Shown here: positions 9,233 to 18,968 of the stretch, one piece after another
Layout of the letters: each line of letters starts with the position of its first letter
How positions within the stretch are numbered: position 1 is the first letter of the stretch
Origin: Bacteroidota bacterium
Lineage (GTDB): Bacteria; Bacteroidota; JABWAT01
Length of the DNA: 64,000 nt
Direction of reading: 5' to 3'
Assembly: GCA_020161835.1 (NCBI GenBank)
Contig: JAIUNL010000001.1
Coordinates: forward strand, 186,001 to 250,000
Made by a program: the position numbers and the translations under genes
Notes under the pieces: generated by a model
Told to the model about the DNA's origin: nothing
Databases searched by the model: none
What the model saw: the letters and a program-made list of their open reading frames with translations, nothing else

Positions 9233-9418
9233 GGCTTTTCTTTCGGTTTGCAGATTTTATGCTCTACCGGCGGTTTACGGACTCATTTTTCTTTAGTTTC
9301 CCCGAAAAAGAAAAATTATTATTTGCGATCCCATCAAAATGATGAAACCTTTTTTGTACCATCCGTATACCCAAACCCCTTTATTTATACCATTACAGAA
9401 ATGGACGGACGTACTGCC

Positions 9419-11314
9419 ATGAAAATTAAATCTGCCGGACTCATTCTTTTTTTTGCCTCAGGATTATTTACACTGGTTTCCTGCAAAAAGGAAGAACCTA
9501 AACCTGAATTTTCTACCTATTCGATTTCTGAATTTCTTTCAACTGTAAATTTCAGAGGTGCTTCTTTTTCTCCTGACCGTACAAAAATCCTTGTCAGCAG
9601 TGATAAATCCGGAATTTATAATGCTTACCATATTCCGGCAACTGGTGGCGACCCCGTTCCGCTGACCGCCTCAACAACCGATGCTGTTTTTGCAATCTCC
9701 TATTTCCCTGAAGATGAAAGGGTTCTGCTGTATTCTGATAAAGGCGGAAATGAACTAACCCATCTTTATGTCAGAGAATTAGATTCTACTTTGAAGGATA
9801 TTACACCCGGCGAAAACTTAAAAGCTTTTTTTATTGGATTTGCTCAGGATAACCGCTCCTTCTTCATCGCACATAATCAGCGTGATGCCAGGTTTTTTGA
9901 TGTGTATGAACTTGATACAAAAACTTATCAGCCAAAACTGATTTATAAGAACACAGACGGACTTGAAATTGCTGCCATTTCTCCTGACAAACGGTTTCTT
10001 GCCCTTATGAAAACCGAGAGCACATCAGATCATAGCATTTTTCTGTTTGACACCAAAGCTCAAACAATAAAAAACCTGACTCCGCATGAAGGCGATGTAG
10101 CCAACTTCCCACAGACTTTTTCTCCGGATGGAAAAGAATTATACTATCTCACCAATCAGGACAATGAATTTTTATATCTCGTAAGGCAAAATCTTGAAAC
10201 AGGCACAATAAAAGTGGTTGAAAAGGCCCCATGGGATGTTGAATATGCCTATTTCTCAAAGAAGGGAAAATTTCTTGTAGTTGGAATCAACAATGATGCC
10301 CGAACCGAACTCAAGATTTATGAAACGGCAACCATGCTCCAGACCCTTCTGCCAAAACTGGACAATGCCGAAATAAAATCAGTGGTTTTTTCTGAGGATG
10401 AAAGTCAGATTGCTTTTTATGCAAGTGGCGGAAAAAACCCGAATGATCTTTTTGTATTTAACCTCAAGGGCGGAAATCCGATTCAGCTAACCCGTTCTCT
10501 GGCTCCTCCCATCAACCCGGATGATCTGGTTGTAGGTGAGGTTGTTCGTTTTTCTTCCTTCGACAGCACACAAATTCCTGGTATTTTGTACAAACCGGTT
10601 AAAGCCTCTGCTGAAAATAAAGTCCCAGCTTTGGTTTGGGTTCACGGCGGTCCGGGCGGACAATCACGGCTGGGATATTCTGCACTGATTCAATATCTTG
10701 TAAACCATGGTTATGCCGTTTATGCCATCAACAACCGGGGAAGCAGCGGGTATGGTAAAACCTTTTTCAAAGCTGACGACCGTGATCATGGAAACGGAGA
10801 TCTGAAAGATTGTGTTGAATCAAAGAAAATGCTGTCTGCCACGGGCTGGATTGACCCGGATAAAATTGGAATAATTGGCGGAAGTTATGGTGGTTACATG
10901 GTTCTGGCAGCCTTGACCTTCCAGCCACAGGAATTTGCAGCAGGTGTTAATTTATTCGGGGTTTCAAATTGGGTGAGAACTCTGGCAAATACGCCGGCTT
11001 ACTGGGAATCCTTCAAAAAAGCACTTGAAAAGGAAATGGGAAGCCTGAAAGATGAACCCTATCTGAAAAGTATTTCTCCGCTTTTTCATGCTGATAAAAT
11101 TGTAAAACCACTAATGGTTCTGCAGGGAGCCAACGACCCCCGTGTGCTGAAAGTAGAATCAGATGAAATCGTGGCAGCCGCAAAGAAAAATGGGGTCCCG
11201 GTTGACTACCTGGTTTTTGAAGATGAAGGCCATGGATTCATAAAAAAAGAAAATCAGGAAAAAGGATATGAAGCCATCCTGAAATTTCTTGATCTGCATC
11301 TGAAGGGAAAATGA
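9419..11314 (+). CDS. S9 (prolyl oligopeptidase family) serine peptidase, lipoprotein
   Basis: 631 residues from ATG 9419. A lipoprotein signal peptide ends in LFTLVSCKKEE, so the enzyme is probably tethered in the periplasm or outer membrane. A seven-bladed-propeller-like region with repeated TASTTDAVFAISYFPEDE-like segments spans about residues 35-370. The C-terminal alpha/beta hydrolase has the oxyanion segment VHGGPGGQ, nucleophile S489 in GGSYGGYM, D573 in GANDPRV and H605 in EDEGHGF. This is the DPP-IV/acylaminoacyl-peptidase type, removing short peptides from N-termini. The frame is open upstream to 9248, but only the later ATG (or ATG 9401) gives a proper signal. The stop runs into GGTCAC-rich repeat sequence. 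Confidence 0.88.
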   Translation: MKIKSAGLILFFASGLFTLVSCKKEEPKPEFSTYSISEFLSTVNFRGASFSPDRTKILVSSDKSGIYNAYHIPATGGDPVPLTASTTDAVFAISYFPEDERVLLYSDKGGNELTHLYVRELDSTLKDITPGENLKAFFIGFAQDNRSFFIAHNQRDARFFDVYELDTKTYQPKLIYKNTDGLEIAAISPDKRFLALMKTESTSDHSIFLFDTKAQTIKNLTPHEGDVANFPQTFSPDGKELYYLTNQDNEFLYLVRQNLETGTIKVVEKAPWDVEYAYFSKKGKFLVVGINNDARTELKIYETATMLQTLLPKLDNAEIKSVVFSEDESQIAFYASGGKNPNDLFVFNLKGGNPIQLTRSLAPPINPDDLVVGEVVRFSSFDSTQIPGILYKPVKASAENKVPALVWVHGGPGGQSRLGYSALIQYLVNHGYAVYAINNRGSSGYGKTFFKADDRDHGNGDLKDCVESKKMLSATGWIDPDKIGIIGGSYGGYMVLAALTFQPQEFAAGVNLFGVSNWVRTLANTPAYWESFKKALEKEMGSLKDEPYLKSISPLFHADKIVKPLMVLQGANDPRVLKVESDEIVAAAKKNGVPVDYLVFEDEGHGFIKKENQEKGYEAILKFLDLHLKGK

Positions 11315-11437
11315 CCGGTCACATATAACGGGTTACTGGTTAAATTCAAATAAATTTCCTGTCCAAATATTCTACAAACGGGCTGCACCGATGGTGCTGA
11401 ATCCAACACTTTTTTGACTTCAATTCAAAGGAAAAAC

Positions 11438-12799
11438 ATGATACGTCTGATTACTCTTCTTCTTCTGGCAGGATCTTTTGCCGTACAGGCACAGGATACC
11501 CGTCTGAATTTACCGTATTCCAGATTTACCCTGGATAATGGACTCACGGTCATCGTTCACGAAGATTTCTCTACCCCGATGGTAGCTGTAAATGTTTGGT
11601 ATCATGTGGGTTCATCTTACGAAAAACCCGGTCGTACCGGCTTTGCACACCTTTTTGAACATATCATGTTTGAGGGCTCAGGTCACGTGAAAGAAGGGGA
11701 TTTTGATAATCTTCTTGAAGCTGCCGGCGGAAATAACAACGGCTCAACCAATAACGACCGGACGAATTATTACGAAACTGTTCCGGCTAATGCCGTCAGT
11801 TTGGCTTTGTTTCTTGAGTCTGACCGGATGGGCTATCTACCTGACGCCATGTCACCCGGAAAAGTAGACGGCCAGCGTGACGTTGTAAAAAACGAACGTC
11901 GCCAATCTTACGAAAACCGTCCGTACGGACTTGCATGGCAATATCTTTCAAGTGAGTTTTATCCGAAAAACCATCCGTACCACTGGCCTGTAATTGGTTA
12001 TATGGAAGATCTTTCTGCAGCATCTTATGAGGATGTACTTGAATTCTTCAAAAAATATTATCGTCCGAATAATGCTGCTTTGGTTATTGCAGGGGCAATA
12101 AAAACCGCCGATGCAAAAAAACTGGCAGAATCGTGGTTTCGTGATGTACCGAAAGGTGAAACGATTATCCGCCCGGAAGCACCTGAATTTGAACTTTCTG
12201 GTGTCAAGACAATGACGATTGAAGACAACGTTCAGTTGCCAAGACTGTATATGGCTTTTAAATCACCGCGGTCGCTTTCTCCCGGTGACGCAGAAATGGA
12301 TATCACGGCTCAGATTCTTGCCGGGGGAAAAAACAGCAGACTTTACAAACGTCTTGTTTACGATCTCCAGATTGCACAGGATGTCGCTGCTTTTCAAAAT
12401 TCAGGAGCCCTTTCTTCCCAGCTTATTATCATCGCAACGGCACGTCCTGGAATTGATCTCGATCAGTTAAAAAATGTGATTGATGAGGAAATTGAAAAAC
12501 TCAAGGCAGAATCACCATCACAGCGTGAACTTCAGCGGGTGGTTAATCAATATGAAGTTGGCTATTTGAGTCAGTTTCAATCTATCGAGGCAAAAGCTGA
12601 CATGATGAACAGCTATTTTCGTTTTACCGGTAATCCGGATTGGGCAAATGAAGATTTGTCACGGTATAAGTCGATTGATACCGGAGATATTTCATCGGTT
12701 ACGCAAACTTATCTTGATCTGAATAAACGGCTGATTCTCAGCTTTGTACCCAAAGGAGCCACCGAGCTGGCCGTAAAATCAACCGGAGAACAAAAATGA
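11438..12799 (+). CDS. M16-family zinc metallopeptidase, catalytic subunit
   Basis: 453 residues from ATG 11438, which has AAAGG six bases ahead; a TTG at 11414 is less likely. The signal peptide ends near AVQAQDT. The inverted zinc motif HLFEH is at residues 71-75 and the third ligand is likely E153 in KNERRQ, so this copy should be active. The two M16 halves follow in order, with the second at about 190-430. These peptidases degrade peptides in the periplasm. The stop overlaps the ATG of a second M16 gene (ATGA), the standard arrangement for an active/inactive heterodimer. Confidence 0.92.
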   Translation: MIRLITLLLLAGSFAVQAQDTRLNLPYSRFTLDNGLTVIVHEDFSTPMVAVNVWYHVGSSYEKPGRTGFAHLFEHIMFEGSGHVKEGDFDNLLEAAGGNNNGSTNNDRTNYYETVPANAVSLALFLESDRMGYLPDAMSPGKVDGQRDVVKNERRQSYENRPYGLAWQYLSSEFYPKNHPYHWPVIGYMEDLSAASYEDVLEFFKKYYRPNNAALVIAGAIKTADAKKLAESWFRDVPKGETIIRPEAPEFELSGVKTMTIEDNVQLPRLYMAFKSPRSLSPGDAEMDITAQILAGGKNSRLYKRLVYDLQIAQDVAAFQNSGALSSQLIIIATARPGIDLDQLKNVIDEEIEKLKAESPSQRELQRVVNQYEVGYLSQFQSIEAKADMMNSYFRFTGNPDWANEDLSRYKSIDTGDISSVTQTYLDLNKRLILSFVPKGATELAVKSTGEQK

Positions 12800-14232
12800 A
12801 AAAAGCACTTTTAACTTTTGCTGTTTCAGTACTTCCACTTTTACTTTTTGCCCAAAATCCTGACAGGTCAGAAGCCCCCGCCCTCGGGCCGATTCAACCG
12901 TTGGTCATACCCGAAATTGAATCCTTTAAACTGTCAAACGGAATTCCTGTTTACTTCGTCAGGAAAGATCAGGTACCATTGGTACAGATCAATTTGTTTG
13001 TCAGTGGCGGATCTGCATTTGAAAAACCATCAGAACTTGGACTCGCCAATCTGACGACAGATTTGATGACAGAAGGTGCTGGTAAAAGAGATGCACTTGC
13101 CCTTGCTGATGAAATTGACTTTTTGGGAATTCGACTGGATGCCTACGCCGGGTCTGAATTTATGGGCGTGAACTTGTTTGCTCCAACCAGTCGGGTAGAT
13201 CAGGCTTTGGATCTGATGAAAGATGTTACTTTATCTCCTTCTTTTGCAGAAAAAGAACTTGACCGCATCAGAAAATCGAAACTTGTAACTCTGGGTCAAA
13301 ACCACGATGAATCAAGAGTAATCGCCTCAACAGCATTCAATCAGATCATTTTTGGGAAGGACCATGCCTTTGGCCGTGGTGCTACCGGAACTGAGAAGAC
13401 TCTCAAATCATTCACTGTCAAAGAGGTACGGGCTTTTCATGAAACCTACTTCAATGCAAAAAATGCATGGATTGTAGTTGCCGGTGCAATCGACCAGAAA
13501 GCACTGAAAATCAAGCTTGAAACGGCCTTAGGGAAAATGAAATCAGGAAAATCTTTTGAAACACCAAAATTGCCGGTTCCTACCGTTGCAGGTCGTGTCA
13601 TTTATCTGATAGATAAACCGGGTGCAGCTCAATCTGAACTCAGAATCGGACATACAGGCGTCAACCGGATGACACCTGATTACTTTAACCTTACTGTAGT
13701 GAATACCATTTTGGGTGGCTCGTTTACTTCCAGATTAAATCAGAATATCCGTGAAGAACATGGTTATGCATACGGAGCTTCTTCCCGTTTCGGCTTCCAG
13801 AAAAATACCGGGGCTTTTCTTGCTGCCTCTGCCGTTCAAACTGAGGTAACCGATTCTGCTATTTTTGAATTCATGAAAGAACTGAAAGGCATTTCAAAAA
13901 TAAGTGAAGAAGATCTAACCCGTGCCAGAAATTATGTTGCCCTGAGCTTCCCGTCTGATTTTGCTGATGTTCAAAGTATTGCAGACAATATTGGCAATCA
14001 GATTTTTTACGGATTACCAAAAGATTATTACAATACCTACACTAGAAACATTCTCGATGTAACGGTAGATAATGCAGTCAAAACTGCGAAAAACTACATC
14101 AAAACAGATGACCTGGTTATTGTAGTCGTGGGTGATAAAGCCCAAATCGAGGCAAAAATCAAAGGATTGAACTTAGGCGAAATCAAGTACCTGAGTATTG
14201 AAGATGTGCTTGGTCCGGTTCCGCAGATTTAA
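12796..14232 (+). CDS. M16-family peptidase homologue, probably non-catalytic partner
   Basis: 478 residues with a signal peptide (MKKALLTFAVSVLPLLLFAQ). It has the M16 fold of two repeated halves, including LGGSFTSRLNQNIREEHGYAYGASSRF, the family's conserved RxxxxY region. At the position of the zinc motif it reads LANLTTDLMTEGA, so the HxxEH ligands are missing and it should not bind zinc. Such partners help bind substrate. It is translationally coupled to the active subunit by a 4-base overlap. About 280 bases without a gene follow. Confidence 0.9.
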   Translation: MKKALLTFAVSVLPLLLFAQNPDRSEAPALGPIQPLVIPEIESFKLSNGIPVYFVRKDQVPLVQINLFVSGGSAFEKPSELGLANLTTDLMTEGAGKRDALALADEIDFLGIRLDAYAGSEFMGVNLFAPTSRVDQALDLMKDVTLSPSFAEKELDRIRKSKLVTLGQNHDESRVIASTAFNQIIFGKDHAFGRGATGTEKTLKSFTVKEVRAFHETYFNAKNAWIVVAGAIDQKALKIKLETALGKMKSGKSFETPKLPVPTVAGRVIYLIDKPGAAQSELRIGHTGVNRMTPDYFNLTVVNTILGGSFTSRLNQNIREEHGYAYGASSRFGFQKNTGAFLAASAVQTEVTDSAIFEFMKELKGISKISEEDLTRARNYVALSFPSDFADVQSIADNIGNQIFYGLPKDYYNTYTRNILDVTVDNAVKTAKNYIKTDDLVIVVVGDKAQIEAKIKGLNLGEIKYLSIEDVLGPVPQI

Positions 14233-14320
14233 GAAATGTCCGGGATACGCCGTCCGGGGTACGTTTTACGCAACCACGTAGTGGTGACCTGATTGTAGGT
14301 TTGTAAACAATAAAGAACAC

Positions 14321-14393
14321 CCGCCCGGTCACTAGTTTTGAAAATTGCTCTTATTTTTTCCGGGCGGAATGGGGAACTCCTTAACCGCCCCGG
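14321..14393 (+). promoter_or_regulatory. Mutually exclusive GC-rich hairpins ahead of the endonuclease gene
   Basis: CCGGGCGG at 14360-14367 can pair either with CCGCCCGG at 14321-14328 (8 bp, 31-base loop) or with CCGCCCCGG at 14385-14393 (short loop, one bulge). The element lies in the 280-base gap after the M16 pair. It could be a terminator for the peptidases or a switchable leader. No U-tract follows the second hairpin. The 120 bases after it hold only a possible -7 box TACCTTTA at 14474-14481. Confidence 0.3.
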
Positions 14394-14512
14394 AATTTCC
14401 CGCCAAATTGTGACCCTCAATACTTAACGTAAAAATAACAGCCCTAAATCGTTCATCTTTCCCAAACCTTTCCTACCTTTATAGCCCCAAAAAATACTAA
14501 ACGGACCAAACC

Positions 14513-16762
14513 ATGAAATTTTTGAATCTTTCCTTTGTATTTCTTTTTCTGAGTACATCTCTATTTGCTCAGGGAACCGAAACCTTCACCAATATTAAAA
14601 CCGGCAGCAGCAGCTATGCAGCCCAAACCTGGACAGGTGATAACGGACTTCAGTGGTCAGCCTCAAAGGCACGAACTGATTTAACCATTAATGGACCTGC
14701 AATAACTCTCGATGGCCGCACCACAACCGAAAAACTGGAATGTTCCGGTATTCCAGGTGGAATCGGTAGTCTCACATTCTCACATATTCAGGCTTTTACC
14801 GGTTCGGGTGGTCTGTTAACAGTTAAAATCAATGGAAACCAGGTTGGAACTGATATCCCCATTTCTACAACTCAGGGAACCGCAACACTTCCTGATATTA
14901 ATATTGCCGGTGATTTTACTCTTACCATTGAAGTGAAAACAGTTCGTGTTTCAATTGATGACGTAACCTGGACCGCCACAGGTGGTGAACCCAAACCGGA
15001 ACCCGATTCACATCCGGCTTCTTTTTCTGGTTCCTCTCTGTTTTCAACAAGTCTGACGTTAAATTGGGTGGATGCAACCGGTATCGTCATTCCCGATGGA
15101 TACCTGGTAAAGGGCAGTGTTTCTGGCTTTGACGGAATTTCAGATCCAGTTGACGGTGACTCTGAACCCGTTACAGGATTGATTAAGGTTGTTGGTCATG
15201 GAGTTCAAACCCTTTCCTATTCTGGTCTGACTCCTGTAACTACTTATTATTTTAAGATTTATCCGTTTACCAATTCTGGCAGCAACATCAATTACAAAGT
15301 TGATGGGGCAGTTCAGCAGGTTTCGGTGACAACCCTGGAAGGGAGCTCTCTTAAACCCGAACCCAGTGGCTATCCAACCTTATTTTCCGCCCCCGATCCT
15401 GGACAAACCAACTTCTCAGTGACGTGGTCTGATGCAACAGGTGAAACTATCCCTGACGGTTATCTGATCAAAGGAAGCAATTCCGGATTCAATGCAATTT
15501 CTGCTCCTGTTGATGGTGTTATTGAGGCTTCAACCGGATTCACTCGTGACATTCCGGCTTCTGTTGAAAATGCTATTTTCTCAGGATTGTCTTCTTCGAG
15601 CACCTATTATTTTAAAATTTATCCGTACTCCAATTCGGGATCCGATATCAATTACAAAACCGATGGTTCCGTTCCGCAGGTTAGTGTAACAACTCTGTCT
15701 TCGGGTGGCGGAACCGGAATTCCTGTCGGCTATTATACCGCAGCTACAGGAACGGGTGCAACTTTGAAATCAAATCTGTACGGAATCATCAAAGGACACA
15801 CTTCCGTTTCTTACGGGTCACTTTATTCTTATTTCGTATCAACAGACAGCCGTCCTGACGGGAAAATCTGGGATATGTACTCCAACGTTTCCTGGACGCA
15901 CGGTTCAAAACAGTGCGGAAGCTATTCAAAAGAAGGGGATTGCTACAACAGGGAACACTCGTTCCCTGCTTCATGGTTTAACGATGCCTCACCTATGTAT
16001 TCTGATTTATATCATTTATATCCAACTGATGGCTATGTAAATAACCGCAGAAGTAATTATCCTTTCGGCGAAGTAAAAAGTCCGTCATATACCAGTCAGA
16101 ACGGAAGCAAAGTAGGTTCAAACTCATTTCCGGGTTATTCGGGAACGGTTTTCGAACCACTTGATGAATACAAAGGTGATTTTGCCCGGACTTCGTTTTA
16201 CATGGTTACCCGGTATGAAAACATTGTTTCAAACTGGCAAAAAAACAATGCCTCGTCTGATGCTGTTCTCTCAGGAAATACCTTCCCGGCTTTTGAACAA
16301 TGGTACCTGAACATGATGTGGAAATGGCATCACCAGGATCCTGTCAGTCAAAAAGAAATTGACAGAAATAATGCAGTTTATGCAATCCAGAAAAACCGGA
16401 ATCCTTACATAGATCATCCTGAATATGCAGACCTGGTTTGGGGTGGGGTTGCCGTTTCTGTTGAAGCAGCAGATTTACAGTTGGCTAACCAAATTGAAAT
16501 TTTATCTACCTATCCAAATCCGTTTAATCCGGAAATGAAGATAAAACTCAACAGTGGAAAAGCAGAACCGGCTACGATCCGGATTTCAAATGTTCTGGGT
16601 CAGGTGGTTTACGAGGAGACAGTTAACCTGTCTGCCGGTGTCAACGAATGGAACTGGTCGGTCAATTCGAATGCCGGAGCAATGCCTGCTTCCGGAGTTT
16701 ATTATTTAACAGTTACGGCATCTTCAGGTGTTGCTACAAGACCAGTTGTTTTGCTCAAATAG
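14513..16762 (+). CDS. Secreted endonuclease I-family nuclease with two Fn3-like repeats and T9SS sorting domain
   Basis: 749 residues. A signal peptide (1-20) is followed by a beta-sandwich (about 25-150) and two related fibronectin-III-like repeats (about 160-275 and 285-395). The second set repeats GYLIKGSNSGFNAIS and TYYFKIYPYSNSGSDINYK from the first. The endonuclease I domain (about 405-640) contains YSNVSWTHGSKQC, the His-containing CYNREHSFPASWF (H482) and DLYHLYPTDGYVNNRRSN. A type IX C-terminal domain (about 660-749) starts at YPNPFNPE and ends in VVLLK. It should be exported across both membranes to degrade nucleic acids for nutrients or in biofilm. A strong hairpin terminator follows. 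Confidence 0.92.
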   Translation: MKFLNLSFVFLFLSTSLFAQGTETFTNIKTGSSSYAAQTWTGDNGLQWSASKARTDLTINGPAITLDGRTTTEKLECSGIPGGIGSLTFSHIQAFTGSGGLLTVKINGNQVGTDIPISTTQGTATLPDINIAGDFTLTIEVKTVRVSIDDVTWTATGGEPKPEPDSHPASFSGSSLFSTSLTLNWVDATGIVIPDGYLVKGSVSGFDGISDPVDGDSEPVTGLIKVVGHGVQTLSYSGLTPVTTYYFKIYPFTNSGSNINYKVDGAVQQVSVTTLEGSSLKPEPSGYPTLFSAPDPGQTNFSVTWSDATGETIPDGYLIKGSNSGFNAISAPVDGVIEASTGFTRDIPASVENAIFSGLSSSSTYYFKIYPYSNSGSDINYKTDGSVPQVSVTTLSSGGGTGIPVGYYTAATGTGATLKSNLYGIIKGHTSVSYGSLYSYFVSTDSRPDGKIWDMYSNVSWTHGSKQCGSYSKEGDCYNREHSFPASWFNDASPMYSDLYHLYPTDGYVNNRRSNYPFGEVKSPSYTSQNGSKVGSNSFPGYSGTVFEPLDEYKGDFARTSFYMVTRYENIVSNWQKNNASSDAVLSGNTFPAFEQWYLNMMWKWHHQDPVSQKEIDRNNAVYAIQKNRNPYIDHPEYADLVWGGVAVSVEAADLQLANQIEILSTYPNPFNPEMKIKLNSGKAEPATIRISNVLGQVVYEETVNLSAGVNEWNWSVNSNAGAMPASGVYYLTVTASSGVATRPVVLLK

Positions 16763-16780
16763 GTTTTAATGTTTTAGAAA

Positions 16781-16813
16781 CAAAAAAGGCGGATCGAAAA
16801 TCCGCCTTTTTTG
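16781..16813 (+). terminator. Rho-independent terminator, bidirectional
   Basis: The stem CAAAAAAGGCGGAT pairs with ATCCGCCTTTTTTG around a 5-base loop. GC-rich core GGCGGAT/ATCCGCC plus flanking A and T runs let it work in both directions. It ends the endonuclease transcript on the plus strand and can also stop the argS transcript, which ends at 16896 on the minus strand. Confidence 0.9.
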
Positions 16814-16895
16814 TTTGAAACTGTCAGTACGAACCCGTTCCAACTCATAAACTCAAAAAAACTTAAACACTTTATCTATACACTCTGCAAGAAGG

Positions 16896-18533
16896 TTACA
16901 TTCTTTCGGGTGCTGAAATCCCCAGAATATCAAATCCATTTTTCAGAACGGTTTTTGTGGCAACGCATAAGGCCAACCGGGCATTTCCGAGTTCTTTGCC
17001 AACACCAATCACGTAATTAGAATGATAAAACTTGTGGAACTGGGTTGCAACTTCATTCAGATAAACAATCAGACGATGAGGTTCATAATGGGTTGCCGTA
17101 AGCAGAACAGTCTCAGGAAACTGAAGCAATAACCTGATCAGATCAAGTTCATCAGCATTCCCTAGCGGACTCAAATCCACCGAATCAGAATATTTCAATT
17201 CGGCAGCTTCTTCTGCTTTTCTGACAATTGAGGCAATACGGGCATGGGCATATTGAAGATAGAAAACGGGGTTTTCATCCGTTTCCTTTTTCGCCAGGTC
17301 CAGATCAAAATTAAGGTGTGCACCCATTGATCTCATCAGGAAGAAAAACCTCACTACATCGGCGCCGGCTTCATCGGTCAGCCAGTCAAGTGTAATGAAA
17401 TTCGCTTTCCGGGTCGACATTTTTACGATTTCACCTGCCTGGGTGACGGTCACAAACTGGTGAATAAGAACTGTAATCATTGCCGGATCGTAACCCAGTA
17501 TTTTCAGGGCAAGCAAAACGTCAGGATAGGTTGCAATGTGATCTGATCCGAAAATATCAACAACTTTATCAAATCCACGTTTGAACTTTTGGATGTGGTA
17601 AGCAATATCAGGTAACCGGTAAGTAGGCTCACCAGTACTTTTTACAAGCACTTTATCCTGTTCATTTCCAAAGTCAGTGGTTTTAAACCAAACGGCACCA
17701 TCTTTATCATAAATGACACCTTTTTCTCTGAGCAACGCCAGAGATTCATCAACATGTCCGTTTTCATACAAAGAATTTTCGTTGTAATAAACATCATGGT
17801 TGATGCCAAGGCGACGGCATGAATTCTTGATATCTTCAAAAATAACAGCTTCAGCTTTATCTTTGAATGGAATCACATCATCAGATCCTCTTAGAGAATC
17901 CCCATGTTCTTTTATCATTTCACGGGCAATATCCCGGATGTATTCACCCTGATAATAATCTTCGGGGAACTCAATTTTTTCACCAAATTCTTCGAGATAT
18001 CTCAGTCGGACAGAATCTCCCAAAACCCGCATCTGACGACCGGCATTGTTGAAATAATATTCCCGTACAACTTCGTAACCCAGCCATTCCATCAGGTTTG
18101 CAATGGTGTCACCCAAAACTGCCTGTCTGCCGTGACCAATCGTAAGCGGACCGGTTGGATTGGCGGAAACAAACTCAACCATCACCCGCTGGCCCTTGCC
18201 AACTTCATGACGACCATATGTTGAACCGGTTTTTAAAAGGGCACCAACTTCAGATATAAAATAGGCTGGCTTGAACTTAAAATTGATGAATCCCGGACCT
18301 GCAATTTCAGGCTTTTCGACAAGTTCTTCAGGGATGGAAAGCAAATCGAGAATCTGTTGGGCGACCGCGCGGGGGTTTGCTTTTGCCCGTTTTGCCAGGG
18401 TGAAAGCAACATTGGTTGAGAGATCACCATGATCCTGATTTTTGGGAATTTCGAAATAAATATCGTCAGAAAGGAAGCTCAAACCGGCTTTGGCCAGAGC
18501 TTGCTCCAGATGGGACTTCAAAAAAGTTTTCAT
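16896..18533 (-). CDS. argS: Arginyl-tRNA synthetase
   Basis: 545 residues, the usual size for the class I enzyme that charges tRNA-Arg. The N-terminal Arg_N domain (1-85) is followed by the catalytic core with EFVSANPTGPLTIGHGR (HIGH-equivalent, residues 120-136). The KMSK-equivalent is VKMSTRKANFITLDWL, and the DALR anticodon-binding domain occupies the last 120 residues up to the typical PERM end. It begins 3 bases after the rsfS stop, so it is the last gene of a minus-strand operon running from 22061. Confidence 0.97.
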   Translation of the reverse strand: MKTFLKSHLEQALAKAGLSFLSDDIYFEIPKNQDHGDLSTNVAFTLAKRAKANPRAVAQQILDLLSIPEELVEKPEIAGPGFINFKFKPAYFISEVGALLKTGSTYGRHEVGKGQRVMVEFVSANPTGPLTIGHGRQAVLGDTIANLMEWLGYEVVREYYFNNAGRQMRVLGDSVRLRYLEEFGEKIEFPEDYYQGEYIRDIAREMIKEHGDSLRGSDDVIPFKDKAEAVIFEDIKNSCRRLGINHDVYYNENSLYENGHVDESLALLREKGVIYDKDGAVWFKTTDFGNEQDKVLVKSTGEPTYRLPDIAYHIQKFKRGFDKVVDIFGSDHIATYPDVLLALKILGYDPAMITVLIHQFVTVTQAGEIVKMSTRKANFITLDWLTDEAGADVVRFFFLMRSMGAHLNFDLDLAKKETDENPVFYLQYAHARIASIVRKAEEAAELKYSDSVDLSPLGNADELDLIRLLLQFPETVLLTATHYEPHRLIVYLNEVATQFHKFYHSNYVIGVGKELGNARLALCVATKTVLKNGFDILGISAPERM

Positions 18534-18536
18534 GTT

Positions 18537-18968
18537 TTATTCTGCAGAGGAAGGAGTAAAAACGAGTCCGGCAGGTGTATCAGTTACCGTTTCAAAAGGT
18601 GCATCACCCCAGAGACGGTCAAGTCCGTAAAACTCACGGGCATCTTTATGGAAAACGTGAACGACCACGTCAACGTAATCGAGTAAAACCCACTTCATGT
18701 TCTGGGTACCTTCAACATGCCAGGCACGCCAGCCATTTTGCTCAAGACCCACTTCAACGGCATCTGCAATGGCTTTTACCTGAGTATCAGATTCGGCGGT
18801 ACAGACAACGAAATAATCGGCAAAATCAGTAACACCTTTCAGTGCCATGATTTTTACATCGAGTGCTTTTTTGTTCAATGAGGAAGTTGCTGCAAGAATT
18901 GCAAATTTTTTAGCTTCGTCAGGAGTTGTGGTACGTTTTTGTTTTTTTAAAGGCTTTGGTTCGTTCAT
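18537..18968 (-). CDS. rsfS: Ribosomal silencing factor RsfS
   Basis: 143 residues. The RsfS/Iojap domain spans about 18-130, with SSLNKKALDVKIMALKGVTDFADYF (read as several motifs: DVKIMALKG, TDFADYFVV), then WVLLDYVDVVVHVF and FYGLDRLWGDAP, all diagnostic. The factor binds L14 of the large ribosomal subunit and blocks subunit joining in starvation. The first ~15 residues are a basic extension. Its ATG overlaps the stop of the LytR_C gene by 4 bases. Confidence 0.95.
   Translation of the reverse strand: MNEPKPLKKQKRTTTPDEAKKFAILAATSSLNKKALDVKIMALKGVTDFADYFVVCTAESDTQVKAIADAVEVGLEQNGWRAWHVEGTQNMKWVLLDYVDVVVHVFHKDAREFYGLDRLWGDAPFETVTDTPAGLVFTPSSAE

Noticed and set aside
9248..9418. In-frame N-terminal extension of the S9 peptidase
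   Set aside because: It would bury the lipoprotein signal peptide about 58 residues inside the protein; ATG 9419 gives a normal signal.
14229..14420. 63-codon minus-strand open frame after the second M16 gene
   Set aside because: Low-complexity Arg-rich translation of the GC-rich hairpin region; no ribosome site.
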